Part shown: piece after piece, positions 54,038-62,595 of the stretch
How the letters are laid out: each line of letters starts with the position of its first letter
How positions within the stretch are numbered: the first letter of the stretch is position 1
NCBI RefSeq assembly: GCF_014200375.1
Contig: NZ_JACHBP010000001.1
Span: 1,798,001 to 1,862,000, forward strand
DNA from: Terrimesophilobacter mesophilus
Lineage (GTDB): Bacteria; Actinomycetota; Actinomycetes; Actinomycetales; Microbacteriaceae
DNA length: 64,000 bases
Reading direction: 5' to 3'
Made by a program: the position numbers and the translations under genes
The notes under the pieces: model-generated
Databases searched by the model: none
What the model was told of the DNA's origin: nothing
The model's input: only the letters and a program-made list of their open reading frames with translations

Positions 54038-54868
54038 CTACGGGCCGCCCAATGGTTGCGTTGACCCGCCCACGACGCAGCGGTCGGGAGCGAACTCCTG
54101 GCCCCACGAGTTGGATGGGTAGCCGAGAGTCGAGGCGAGCGCCGTGATGGTCGCCACACAGTTGGTGAACGATACGCGGCTGGAATCGACCCCGCCGAAC
54201 GGCTTCGACCCGACGAACCCGGCCGGGCTGTTGATGTCGAAGCCGTATGCGAAGTCCGCCCAGCGCGTGAAGGGCGGATTGTCGGACGCATCCCCGGCGA
54301 GGGCGACGATGGTCGAGCCGTCTCCCGGACCGGTCAGGAACGCGAACTGCTGACAATGCGGGACGTAGTCGCCCGGCGACGGCGGTGCGGCGAGGACCTC
54401 GATCTGATGAGCGGCGCCGCTCGACGCGAGGCCGACATCCTGAGCGGTCGGAAACAGTAGAAGCGGCAGGTCAGGCGGCCAGGTCTTCGAACCGACGAGC
54501 GTCGCGGTGTAGTCCACCTGGACGAGCCCGTATGCCTGGCCCGCGAGAGTGTTGGCATCCAACTCTCCTGCGCACCAGTCCGTGATCACCGCCGATCCAG
54601 TGGCCGCGTCCGGCGCTGTGGCCGCCTTCGACGCGTGCACGACCAGTGTCAGCGCGAGTTCAGCACCGTTGTCGGCGGTGACGGTGCCGGTCATCCCGAG
54701 CACGCTGTCCGGCGGCAGGGCCTGGACCGGAGGGCCGGGTGGGGCGCTCGGCGCCTCCATGACCGTCGGTGAAGGCGATTCGAGCGGCGACTTCTCCGGC
54801 TGGCACGCGGTGAGGAGAAGAAGAGGTACAAGGGCGACGGCTGCGAACGTCAAGCGCGGGACTCTCAT
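54038..54868 (-). CDS. secreted lipoprotein of unknown function
   Basis: A 276-residue protein with a lipoprotein signal peptide (LTFAAVALVPLLLLTAC), a Pro/Ser-rich linker of ~35 residues, and a domain with four cysteines (DWCAGEL, VPHCQQF, FTNCVATI, PDRCVVGG) that could form two disulfides. No family was recognised. The ATG at 54868 places the signal peptide at the N-terminus. It stands alone between the HTH gene and the ABC-2 exporter. Confidence 0.75.
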   Translation of the reverse strand: MRVPRLTFAAVALVPLLLLTACQPEKSPLESPSPTVMEAPSAPPGPPVQALPPDSVLGMTGTVTADNGAELALTLVVHASKAATAPDAATGSAVITDWCAGELDANTLAGQAYGLVQVDYTATLVGSKTWPPDLPLLLFPTAQDVGLASSGAAHQIEVLAAPPSPGDYVPHCQQFAFLTGPGDGSTIVALAGDASDNPPFTRWADFAYGFDINSPAGFVGSKPFGGVDSSRVSFTNCVATITALASTLGYPSNSWGQEFAPDRCVVGGSTQPLGGP

Positions 54869-54991
54869 GGCGACCTTTCGGCGCGGACGGTGAGGCGTGC
54901 CCATGTTATTGCCCGTGAACGGTCGGCCGGAGCAGCCACGCTCGGGGCCCGCCGAGGATAATGTGGGTGGTTACGGGTTATCCTTTCCCTC

Positions 54992-55948
54992 GTGCCATCA
55001 CCAGACACCCTCTCCTCCACAGCGAACAACGCCGTCATTTCCGCGAGCAATCTGACCAAGAAGTACAAGGATTTCGCCGCCGTCGACGGGATCTCCTTCG
55101 ACATCGCGCCGGGCGAGTCCTTCGGATTCCTCGGCCCCAACGGTGCGGGCAAATCGACGACGATGCGGATGATCGGGGCCGTGTCCACGCGCACGTCAGG
55201 CGACCTGTCCGTCGTCGGCCTCGACCCCAACCAGTTCGGTCCGGAGATCCGGTCGCAGCTCGGAGTCGTGCCGCAGGAGGACAACCTCGACTCCGAGCTC
55301 AAGGTGCGGGACAACCTCATCGTCTACGGCCGATACTTCGGTCTGCCGCACAGCTACCTCGGCCCGAAAGCAGACGAGCTGCTGGAGTTCGCACAACTAG
55401 GGGAGAAGGCGAAATCCAGGGTCGACGATCTCTCCGGCGGGATGAAGAGGCGCCTCACGATCGCGCGTGCGCTCATCAACAACCCGCGCATCCTCATGCT
55501 CGACGAACCGACGACGGGCCTCGACCCGCAGGCCAGGCACATTCTCTGGGACCGCCTGTTCCGCCTCAAGGAGCAGGGGACGACGCTCGTCCTGACGACC
55601 CACTACATGGATGAGGCCGAGCAGCTGTGCGACCGGCTCGTGGTCATCGACAAGGGCACCATCATGGCGGAAGGCTCCCCTTCCTCCCTCATCAAGAAGT
55701 ATTCGACTCGGGAGGTCCTCGAACTCCGGTTCGGGTCGGACCGGAACGCCGATGTTGCGCAGCAGGTGGAGCCCCTCGGCGAGCGCATCGAGGTGCTGCC
55801 GGACCGCATCCTCGTCTACAGCGATAACGGAGAAGTGGTCCTGCAGAAGGTCACCGACCTCGGACTCAACCCGTTGACATCCCTCGTGCGCCGTTCGAGC
55901 CTCGAGGACGTGTTCCTTCGTCTGACCGGAAGGTCACTCATCGAATGA
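54992..55948 (+). CDS. ABC-2 exporter ATPase (DrrA/NodI-like)
   Basis: A 318-residue ATPase with Walker A GPNGAGKSTTMRM, Q-loop VVPQEDNLDSEL, signature LSGGMKRRLTIARALI and Walker B ILMLDEPTTGLDPQ; the C-terminal ~90 residues are the DrrA/NodI-type extension. It energises the two permeases encoded immediately downstream with overlapping starts. TATCCT seven bases before the GTG suggests a leaderless transcript. The substrate may be a drug, polyketide or lipid; it cannot be told from sequence. Confidence 0.93.
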   Translation: MPSPDTLSSTANNAVISASNLTKKYKDFAAVDGISFDIAPGESFGFLGPNGAGKSTTMRMIGAVSTRTSGDLSVVGLDPNQFGPEIRSQLGVVPQEDNLDSELKVRDNLIVYGRYFGLPHSYLGPKADELLEFAQLGEKAKSRVDDLSGGMKRRLTIARALINNPRILMLDEPTTGLDPQARHILWDRLFRLKEQGTTLVLTTHYMDEAEQLCDRLVVIDKGTIMAEGSPSSLIKKYSTREVLELRFGSDRNADVAQQVEPLGERIEVLPDRILVYSDNGEVVLQKVTDLGLNPLTSLVRRSSLEDVFLRLTGRSLIE

Positions 55949-56835
55949 CGCACTCTTCTCCTCTCGGGCCCGGCTCATCGCCGGTCACGCCGGTCGGGAC
56001 TCGCATCGGAACCCCGGAACACGCCATGGCAGGCGGTCTCAAGCCTCGCCGATTCGGCGGCCTGTACGTCGCGGAGCACCGGCTGAAGGTCATGCGCGGC
56101 TACCTGCAGACGATGGTCGCGACCGGGATCGGCACGCCTCTGCTCTACCTCTACGCGCTCGGCGTGGGCCTTGCGACTCTCGTCGACGCCAATATGGCGA
56201 ACGGCGGATCAGGGGGCAGCGAGGTGAGCTACCTGATCTTCGTGGCGCCTGCGCTCCTGTGCAGCGCGGCGATGACGACCGCGACGGAGGAATTCAGCTA
56301 CCCCATCATGCTCGGGTTCAAGTGGAACCCGACCTTCTTCGGGATGAACGCAGCGCCTCTGCAGGGCGGCCAGATCATCAACGGCGTGACCTACGCCGTG
56401 ATCGTGCGCCTCGTCGCCCAGAGCATCGTCTACTACCTGTTCATGCTCCTGTTCGGGGCCATCCCGGGACCCTTCGGATGGCTCGTGATCGTCGTCGGCG
56501 TTCTGACCGGCATGTCGCTCGGTGCGTTGCTCATGGCGTACGCGACGCACCTCAAGGAGGATAAGGGCCAGTTCAACTACATCATGCGGTTCGGCGTGAT
56601 CCCGTTGACGCTCTTCTCCGGCACGTTCTTCCCGCTCTCGACCCTCCCGGTGTGGCTCCACTGGATCGGATGGATCTCCCCGCTCTGGCACGGAACGGAG
56701 CTGTCGAGGGTGCTCTCCTACGGCTATCAGGAACCCGCGTGGCTCTCGGTGGTCCACGTCGCCTACCTCGTGCTCCTGATCGTCGTCGGCTGGTGGCTTG
56801 CGCGTCGACTCGCCGTGAAGAGGTTGAACCGATGA
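55945..56835 (+). CDS. ABC-2 type permease (first)
   Basis: A 296-residue membrane protein with six hydrophobic segments of the ABC-2/NodJ-like type (TPLLYLYALGVGLATLVDANM, PALLCSAAMTTATEEFSYP, LTLFSGTFFPLSTLPVWLHW). Its ATG overlaps the ATPase stop by four bases. It pairs with the second permease to form the pore. Confidence 0.9.
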   Translation: MTHSSPLGPGSSPVTPVGTRIGTPEHAMAGGLKPRRFGGLYVAEHRLKVMRGYLQTMVATGIGTPLLYLYALGVGLATLVDANMANGGSGGSEVSYLIFVAPALLCSAAMTTATEEFSYPIMLGFKWNPTFFGMNAAPLQGGQIINGVTYAVIVRLVAQSIVYYLFMLLFGAIPGPFGWLVIVVGVLTGMSLGALLMAYATHLKEDKGQFNYIMRFGVIPLTLFSGTFFPLSTLPVWLHWIGWISPLWHGTELSRVLSYGYQEPAWLSVVHVAYLVLLIVVGWWLARRLAVKRLNR

Positions 56836-57665
56836 CGATCACGAGAGAGGCCGCGCCGCTGGTCCAGGTGAAGCGGCCCCTGCTGCTCCCGTCGCTGTAT
56901 GCGGGCAACGCACGCTCCGTCATGGAGCGAGGCATCCTCGCGACGGCGAAGACCAACTGGCTCATTGTGGTCTCCGGATTCTTCGAGCCGGTGTTCTATC
57001 TCCTCGCTATGGGTATCGGCCTCGGCAGCTACATCGGTGCGATCCAGCTCCCCGGCGGGCAGACGATCCCCTACGCCGCCTACATCGCGCCGGCGCTTCT
57101 CGCTGTCGCCGCGATGAACGGCGCGGTCTTCGACTCCACGTGGAACGTCTTCTTCAAGATGAACTTCGGCAAGATCTACGACGGCATGCTCGCGACATCC
57201 CTCGGCCCGTTCGACGTCGCGCTCGGCGAGATCCTGCTCGCCCTCGCCCGCGGGTTCGTCTACGCCTGCGGCTTCATGATCGTGATGCAGGCGCTGGGAC
57301 TCAATCTCGCCTGGACCGCGATTCTCGCGCTGCCGGCGGTGCTGCTCATCGCGTTCGCGTTCGCGAGCTTCGGGATGGGCATCACGAGCTACATGAAGAC
57401 GTTTCAGCAGATGGACTGGATCAACTTCATCATGCTGCCGATGTTCCTGCTGTCGGCGACGTTCTACCCCATCACGGTGTACCCGGCCGGCCTGCAGTGG
57501 GTCATCCAGGCGATGCCGCTGTGGCACGGCGTGGAACTGGTTCGCGGCTTCACGACGGGTCTCCTCGATTCGGCGACGCCGTGGCACATCCTGTACTTCG
57601 TCGTCATGATCCTCGTCGGGATGACGCTGACCACCCGCCGACTGAAGGCGCTGTTCCTGAACTGA
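56832..57665 (+). CDS. ABC-2 type permease (second)
   Basis: A 277-residue paralogue of the preceding permease with the same fold (EPVFYLLAMGIGLGSYIG, APALLAVAAMNGAVFDSTWNVFF, LPMFLLSATFYPITVYPAGLQWV). The ATG at 56832 overlaps the first permease (ATGA). Two distinct permeases with one ATPase suggest a heterodimeric exporter. Confidence 0.9.
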   Translation: MTITREAAPLVQVKRPLLLPSLYAGNARSVMERGILATAKTNWLIVVSGFFEPVFYLLAMGIGLGSYIGAIQLPGGQTIPYAAYIAPALLAVAAMNGAVFDSTWNVFFKMNFGKIYDGMLATSLGPFDVALGEILLALARGFVYACGFMIVMQALGLNLAWTAILALPAVLLIAFAFASFGMGITSYMKTFQQMDWINFIMLPMFLLSATFYPITVYPAGLQWVIQAMPLWHGVELVRGFTTGLLDSATPWHILYFVVMILVGMTLTTRRLKALFLN

Positions 57666-57674
57666 GTCGTGCGG

Positions 57675-58037
57675 TCAGTGCCAGAGAACGGCGATGCAGA
57701 TGTTGGCGAGCGTGAAAGCGCCGATGACCCAGATCACCCAGGACGGTGCCGCCGCCTTCTTGCGGAACAGGAAAACGAGCACGGTGATGAGCAGGACGAT
57801 GGCGAGCTTCGTGCCGATCTTCCCGTTGTTGATCGACCCGCCACCCATCTCGATGAACGCGACGAGCAGGATGCCCGTCACGAGCTGCGTGAGTGCGCCG
57901 TGAATCATCGCCGCGATGATGCGGCCCTTTCCTGCGATCGTGTCCTTCACCTGGACGAGCACGCCGCCGAGCAGCGAGGCGAGCCCGACGAAGTGGAGGA
58001 TGAGGACGATGCCGAAGACGATGGGCGGGATAGTCAT
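57675..58037 (-). CDS. conserved four-helix membrane protein
   Basis: A 120-residue hydrophobic protein with four predicted membrane spans (IPPIVFGIVLILHFVGLASLLGG; ALTQLVTGILLVAFI; LAIVLLITVLVFLF; WVIWVIGAFTLANICIAVLWH). The family is unknown to me. ATG 58037 is preferred; GTG 58043 would add two residues. It converges with the second permease gene with a nine-base gap. Confidence 0.7.
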   Translation of the reverse strand: MTIPPIVFGIVLILHFVGLASLLGGVLVQVKDTIAGKGRIIAAMIHGALTQLVTGILLVAFIEMGGGSINNGKIGTKLAIVLLITVLVFLFRKKAAAPSWVIWVIGAFTLANICIAVLWH

Positions 58038-58118
58038 GCCCACATCATCCCAGAGGGCTCAGCCGCGCGCGAATCCCGGTCGCACCTCGCCGCACGCGAC
58101 TCGGCATCCGCCTGTCGC

Positions 58119-58217
58119 TCAGCGCTGGAAGAACACCACGTACACCCACATCGCGAAGAGCACGACGGAGGCGAGCGCGACGATGGTCAGGAGCACGCGG
58201 GGAAAATTGAAGCTCAC
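58119..58217 (-). CDS. 32-residue single-span membrane microprotein
   Basis: A short ORF with a GTG start that overlaps the stop of the HMGR-mevalonate kinase gene by four bases, implying translational coupling. It encodes two charged/polar ends around one hydrophobic helix (VLLTIVALASVVLFAMWVYV). No family was recognised. Position at the end of the mevalonate operon suggests a link with isoprenoid enzymes or their membrane environment, but chance overlap cannot be excluded. Confidence 0.55.
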   Translation of the reverse strand: MSFNFPRVLLTIVALASVVLFAMWVYVVFFQR

Positions 58218-60505
58218 GGGGCCAGCTTACCGTTCCCGTTGGTGCGGATCTCGGTGAGGTAGGTCTGGTACCCGGCCACGTCGAGGGTGTTGGCGACGGA
58301 GTGGATGCGGTCCGGCTCAGCGATCGCGATCATCGCGCCGCCGCCGCCACCGCCCGTCAGTTTGGCACCGAGCGCGCCAGACCTGCGGGCGAGGTCGATG
58401 ACGGCCTCGAGTTCCGGGCTCGACACCTGCAGCGCATTGAGCAGCCCATGGTTGAGGTTCATGACCTCGCCGAGGGCCGACAGGTCGCCTCGTGTGAGGG
58501 CATCCAGACCCGTCATGACGAGCCCGTCGATCTCGTCGAAGATCGCCTCGTAGTGCTGCGGGTTCTTCTGCCAGCCGGCATGCACTCGTCCCACCGTGTC
58601 GGCGGTGAGGGATCGAACGCCGGTGAGGCCCACGACGACCGGAATCGATACGGGGGTGCTGATGTCGCGGATCTCGTTGCCGGCATCCGATCGACGAAAC
58701 AGGATCATCCTCCCGAACGTGGCGACGGTGTTGTCGATCCCGGAGGGAGTGCCGTGTACGAGTCCCTCGCACTCGAATGCGAGTTGGGAGATCGCCTCGT
58801 CGGAGACACTGAGCCCGAAGTGGTGCACGATCGCCCGGATGACGGCGACCGCGAGGGCCGCCGATGCGCCGAGGCCGCTGGCCCGCGGAAGCTCGGGGAC
58901 GACATCGACATGCACGGGAAGGTCGCCCACTCCGAGACGCTGCGCGATGAGCTTCGCGACACGCTCCGCGAGTTGCGCGCCGGCCGGGTTGTGGGCCGCA
59001 GGGTCGGAGTCCCAGCCGGTGATCGTGAGTTCGCTGGTGTGCGCCGGCCCCGTGACGTCGGCCCGGATGACGAGGCTGAGCGGTGCGGCGATGGCGTGCC
59101 TGCCGTAGACGACGGAGTGTTCGCCGAGCAGGATGATCTTCCCGTAGCCGACGTTCTGGCCGAGGTCGACGCTCGCGGGCCCGAGCGGCATGATGTCGAT
59201 GGTTCCGGTCGGTGTAGCGCCGCCCTTGAGTGCCTCGATGATCTTCTGCGCCTTCCACACTTTGATGTCGCCGCTGGCGACAAGCCAGTCCACCACATCC
59301 TCGAATTGTTCTTCGCTCGCCCCGGCCGCGACGGCGACGCTCCTCGCGTGCAGTCGCATGTGGCCGGGCTGGATGCCCTCCGTCGACAGCGCCTTGAGCG
59401 CCGCGAGGTTCTGCGCCAGTCCGACCGCTGCCATGATCTCCGCGAGCTCGCGCGCCGATCGGGTCCCCAGGATGTCATAGGCGATGCGGATGACGGGGTT
59501 CGACTCAACCTGGCCACCGACCGTTCCCACCTTGAGCGGCAGTTCGATCTCGCCCACCAGGTTGCCGTCGTCATCCGTGGACCAGCGCGTGAGCGGGCGG
59601 TAGGCGCCGGTCGTGGCCGCGAACGCGTGGGCGGCGGCCTCGACCGCCCTCCAGTCGTTCCCCGTGGCGATCGCGACGGCATCGATCCCGTTCATGATGC
59701 CCTTGTTGTGCGTCGTGGCGCGATACACGTCGAGTTCGGCGAACTCTCCGGCCAGAACGATGCCGTCCCGCACTGCTTCACCCGAGAAGTGCTCTGTCCC
59801 GAGCACCTCCGGCGGCAGGACGCATCGGGCTCTCACCATGGCGCGATCGGTGAGGTTGGAGAGGATGCGCAGAAAGACCCGCCCCCCGCTCAGCTCCTCC
59901 AGCACGGGGCCGATCGCCTCGCACATGGTGTTCACCAGATTGGCGCCCATCGCATCCTTGGAGTCGACGATGAGATGGACGACGAGTAGTTCACCGTGGG
60001 ATGCCGTCTGCCCGCGCCGGTGCACCTCCAGGTCCACCGCCCCGCCGCCGCGCGCCACCATGTTCGGGTGTGTCGCGTTGGCGACCTGAAGGATACGGGA
60101 CGAGCCGGCGAGGATCCGCTCGGCCGCGGCATCCGCGTCGGCGACATCCAGAATCTGCACCTGCCCGATGATGAGAGGTTCGTCCGCAATACTCGTGAAG
60201 CCGCCGGCCTTGCGCACGAGGAGGGCGGCCGAGCTCACCGCGGCGATGATGGATGGCTCTTCGACCACCATGGGGATGAGGTGGTCGCGACCGTTGATGT
60301 CGAAGTTCAGGCCGAGGCCCATGGGCATGGAGAACACACCCACGACGTTCTCGGTGAGCCGATCGGCCTTCATCGCCGTGAGAATGTACGAGCCCGTGCT
60401 GAGCGACTCGTAGTTCTCCGGTGTGAGGATGCCGCGGTCTCGCAGTTCGCGCAGCCGCTCTTCGACGCTCAGCTGGTAGAAGCGGGGGATGCGGGAGTCC
60501 TTCAT
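58214..60505 (-). CDS. HMG-CoA reductase (class II) fused to mevalonate kinase
   Basis: A 763-residue fusion. Residues ~1-425 are class II HMG-CoA reductase: ENVVGVFSMPMGLGLNF, DAMGANLVNTMCE, THNKGIMNGIDAVAIATGNDWR and GTVGGQ, with a late histidine in HMRLHARSVAVAAG. Residues ~440-763 are a GHMP kinase (YGKIILLGEHSVVYGRHAIAAPLS, LPRASGLGASAALAVAV, GAKLTGGGGGGAMIAI), i.e. mevalonate kinase. One polypeptide thus produces and phosphorylates mevalonate. It overlaps the phosphomevalonate kinase gene by four bases. Confidence 0.92.
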   Translation of the reverse strand: MKDSRIPRFYQLSVEERLRELRDRGILTPENYESLSTGSYILTAMKADRLTENVVGVFSMPMGLGLNFDINGRDHLIPMVVEEPSIIAAVSSAALLVRKAGGFTSIADEPLIIGQVQILDVADADAAAERILAGSSRILQVANATHPNMVARGGGAVDLEVHRRGQTASHGELLVVHLIVDSKDAMGANLVNTMCEAIGPVLEELSGGRVFLRILSNLTDRAMVRARCVLPPEVLGTEHFSGEAVRDGIVLAGEFAELDVYRATTHNKGIMNGIDAVAIATGNDWRAVEAAAHAFAATTGAYRPLTRWSTDDDGNLVGEIELPLKVGTVGGQVESNPVIRIAYDILGTRSARELAEIMAAVGLAQNLAALKALSTEGIQPGHMRLHARSVAVAAGASEEQFEDVVDWLVASGDIKVWKAQKIIEALKGGATPTGTIDIMPLGPASVDLGQNVGYGKIILLGEHSVVYGRHAIAAPLSLVIRADVTGPAHTSELTITGWDSDPAAHNPAGAQLAERVAKLIAQRLGVGDLPVHVDVVPELPRASGLGASAALAVAVIRAIVHHFGLSVSDEAISQLAFECEGLVHGTPSGIDNTVATFGRMILFRRSDAGNEIRDISTPVSIPVVVGLTGVRSLTADTVGRVHAGWQKNPQHYEAIFDEIDGLVMTGLDALTRGDLSALGEVMNLNHGLLNALQVSSPELEAVIDLARRSGALGAKLTGGGGGGAMIAIAEPDRIHSVANTLDVAGYQTYLTEIRTNGNGKLAP

Positions 60506-61506
60506 GCGTCGCCCGTCCGCACTCCGTCGGGGCTGAACGGTGCGGGGATCACGGTGGCTCCGGCTTCGGTGAAGACGGACTGAAGTTGGTCCGTGGAGTC
60601 AAGCTTGGCAAAGACTAGGCCGAGGTCGCCACCTCCGGCGCCGCTCGTCTTGAAAACGGCCCCGGATGCTGTGGCGAGTTCCCGCAGTTCGCGGTGCCGT
60701 TCGCTGACGATTCCGGCTCCGGCGTGCCGGTCGAGGGTTTCCACCCCGGCGAAGTACTCGGCGGCCAGTTCGAGGAACGAGTCGGCGTCCGCGAGCGCGT
60801 CGTCGACTCGCGCCGCGAGCGAGCCGAGACGGTCGAGATCGCGCCGGTGGGCGCGCGGGTCACGCACTGCGAAGTCGGCGACGCGGGACACGAGGTCGAC
60901 GGTGCTGCTTCCGGAGCCCGTCGTGACGGCGAAGAATCCGAGCCCGTTCGGCCAGCCGCGGGGTGCCGGAGGCTCGCCCCGCGTGTACCGGAGGAGTCCT
61001 CCGTACACGCCGGCCGCGACGTCGCCGCCGCTGCCTCGCCCGCCCTGCGCCTCCGTGTGGGCGCGCGAGGCGGTCGCGAAAAGCGCTTCAGGGGTGAGCG
61101 GGGGGCCGTACGCGGCCGCGAGCGCTGCCGTGAGCGCGACGGCGACGGCGGCGCTCGAGCCGAGGCCGAGCTTGTGGGAGTCCACGAAGAACGGTGAGCT
61201 GTCGATGTCGATGTGCACTGCCGGGCCGGCAGCGGACCGTTCGGCGACGGCCGATCGCACCCGATCGAAGAGTCGGAGCCTCCTGCGAAGCGCGTCCTCG
61301 ATCCCTTCTGGGAGGGCGCCGCCTTCGCCGAGGTCGAGTCGGTCGATGCCGAGTTGGGGGCTCGTGATGCTCCACGACTCCGAGTCGGTCACGGACACGG
61401 AGACCCTGCGCTCGATGGCCGCGAGGAGCGCGGGCGCTCCGTCCAGCACGGCATACTCTCCGACCAGGTACAGCTTGCCCGGCGCCGTGACCGTCACGGT
61501 GTTCAC
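60502..61506 (-). CDS. mvaK2: phosphomevalonate kinase
   Basis: GHMP kinase of 334 residues: TVTAPGKLYLVGEYAVLDG, KLGLGSSAAVAVALTAAL and, near the C-terminus, KTSGAGGGDLGLVF. Phosphorylates mevalonate 5-phosphate. GTG 61506 is the start; it overlaps the decarboxylase stop by four bases and the fusion gene likewise, so the three are co-translated. Confidence 0.93.
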   Translation of the reverse strand: MNTVTVTAPGKLYLVGEYAVLDGAPALLAAIERRVSVSVTDSESWSITSPQLGIDRLDLGEGGALPEGIEDALRRRLRLFDRVRSAVAERSAAGPAVHIDIDSSPFFVDSHKLGLGSSAAVAVALTAALAAAYGPPLTPEALFATASRAHTEAQGGRGSGGDVAAGVYGGLLRYTRGEPPAPRGWPNGLGFFAVTTGSGSSTVDLVSRVADFAVRDPRAHRRDLDRLGSLAARVDDALADADSFLELAAEYFAGVETLDRHAGAGIVSERHRELRELATASGAVFKTSGAGGGDLGLVFAKLDSTDQLQSVFTEAGATVIPAPFSPDGVRTGDA

Positions 61507-62501
61507 GGCACCGCGACCAGGTGGGCCGCGGGGCCGAGGACACTCGTGCGCGTCTCCTGCACGCCCGGCACGAGGGTGAGAGCCGATGCCACGGCAGCGG
61601 CATCCGCAGGGAGGCAGAGCGCCTTCACCTGCGGGCCGGCGTCGATCGTGAAATACACCGGCAGGCCGCCGGCGCGCAGCCCGCGTACGGCGTGGATGGC
61701 GGACATGGTCGCAGCATTCCAATAGATGAGCGCAGGCCGGGTCGTGAGCATGAGCGAGTGGAGGGCGAGGCAGCTGTGCTCTGCGAGTTCGCCGACCGTC
61801 TCGAGGTCGTGGGCGAGGATGGCGGCCCGCATCCGGTCGAGGTCGGCCGGAGCCGATTCGACCCACGCGGGGTAGAACGGAGAGCTCGCGCTCGTGGCCT
61901 GCATGCCCACCGTCGAGGAGACAGCCTTCTGCCCCGGATCGGTGATCGCGACGACGACGCTGAGCGGCCAGGCATCACCGTCGAGGAGCGGCTCGGCGAA
62001 GGAGTCGTTGCCGTCGGTCGACTCGCCTGCGTGGAGCTCCGCGTATCCGCCGAAGATCGACCTGGCTGCGGATGCCGAACCGCGCCGAGCGAGCACAGAC
62101 AGTTCGCGCGGGGTCGCCTCGATCCCCGCCGCGGCGGTCGCCGCGACCGCGAGAGCTGCGAACCCGGACGCGGAGGAGGCGAGCCCAGCACCGGTCGGGA
62201 AGTTGTTCTCCGACACGACCCTGGCCCGGAGGTCGATCCCGGCGCGTTCGCGCACCAGGTCGAGCACGAGGCCGGCCCTGCCGACCTGCTGTTCGCGGCC
62301 ATCCAGCCACAACTCGTCCTTCGTGAGCCCGGCATCGAAGGTCACCCTCGTGTCGGTGTGCAGGGCATCGAGTGTGATCGAGATCGATCCGACCGCCGGG
62401 ATGTTCAGCGCCGCATCGCGCTTTCCCCAATACTTCGCGAGGGCGATATTGCTGTGGGCCTGAGCCGACGCACTGGTGTCACCGCCGTTGGTGTGCTCCA
62501 C
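61503..62501 (-). CDS. mvaD: diphosphomevalonate decarboxylase
   Basis: Produces isopentenyl diphosphate. The 332 residues include SNIALAKYWGKRD, NNFPTGAGLASSASGFAALAVAA (with the catalytic-loop serine) and YFTIDAGPQVKALCL with the catalytic-region Asp. The GTG start is preceded by a TAAAAT -10 box (62533-62528 on the minus strand). It is the first gene of the minus-strand mevalonate operon. Confidence 0.94.
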   Translation of the reverse strand: MEHTNGGDTSASAQAHSNIALAKYWGKRDAALNIPAVGSISITLDALHTDTRVTFDAGLTKDELWLDGREQQVGRAGLVLDLVRERAGIDLRARVVSENNFPTGAGLASSASGFAALAVAATAAAGIEATPRELSVLARRGSASAARSIFGGYAELHAGESTDGNDSFAEPLLDGDAWPLSVVVAITDPGQKAVSSTVGMQATSASSPFYPAWVESAPADLDRMRAAILAHDLETVGELAEHSCLALHSLMLTTRPALIYWNAATMSAIHAVRGLRAGGLPVYFTIDAGPQVKALCLPADAAAVASALTLVPGVQETRTSVLGPAAHLVAVP

Positions 62502-62550
62502 AGTGGTGCTCCGATCCTGTCGGGAACATTTTAGCCGCCCGACTGCTTGC

Positions 62551-62566
62551 TACAGTCGGTACTGTA
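62551..62566. promoter_or_regulatory. palindromic operator in the mevalonate divergent promoter
   Basis: TACAGT-CGGT-ACTGTA, perfect 6-bp arms, midway between mvaD and mvaS. TACTGT within it is a -10 candidate for mvaS. A nearby CGACTG/CAGTCG pair (62540-62558) overlaps it. It could be a shared control site for both units. Confidence 0.55.
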
Positions 62567-62595
62567 CCCAAGCGGCCTCGAACGTAAGGAACCGC

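Noticed and set aside
58301-59989. 562-codon open frame on the + strand
   Set aside because: Antisense to the HMGR-mevalonate kinase fusion, whose motifs are unmistakable; the antisense translation has no recognisable domain.
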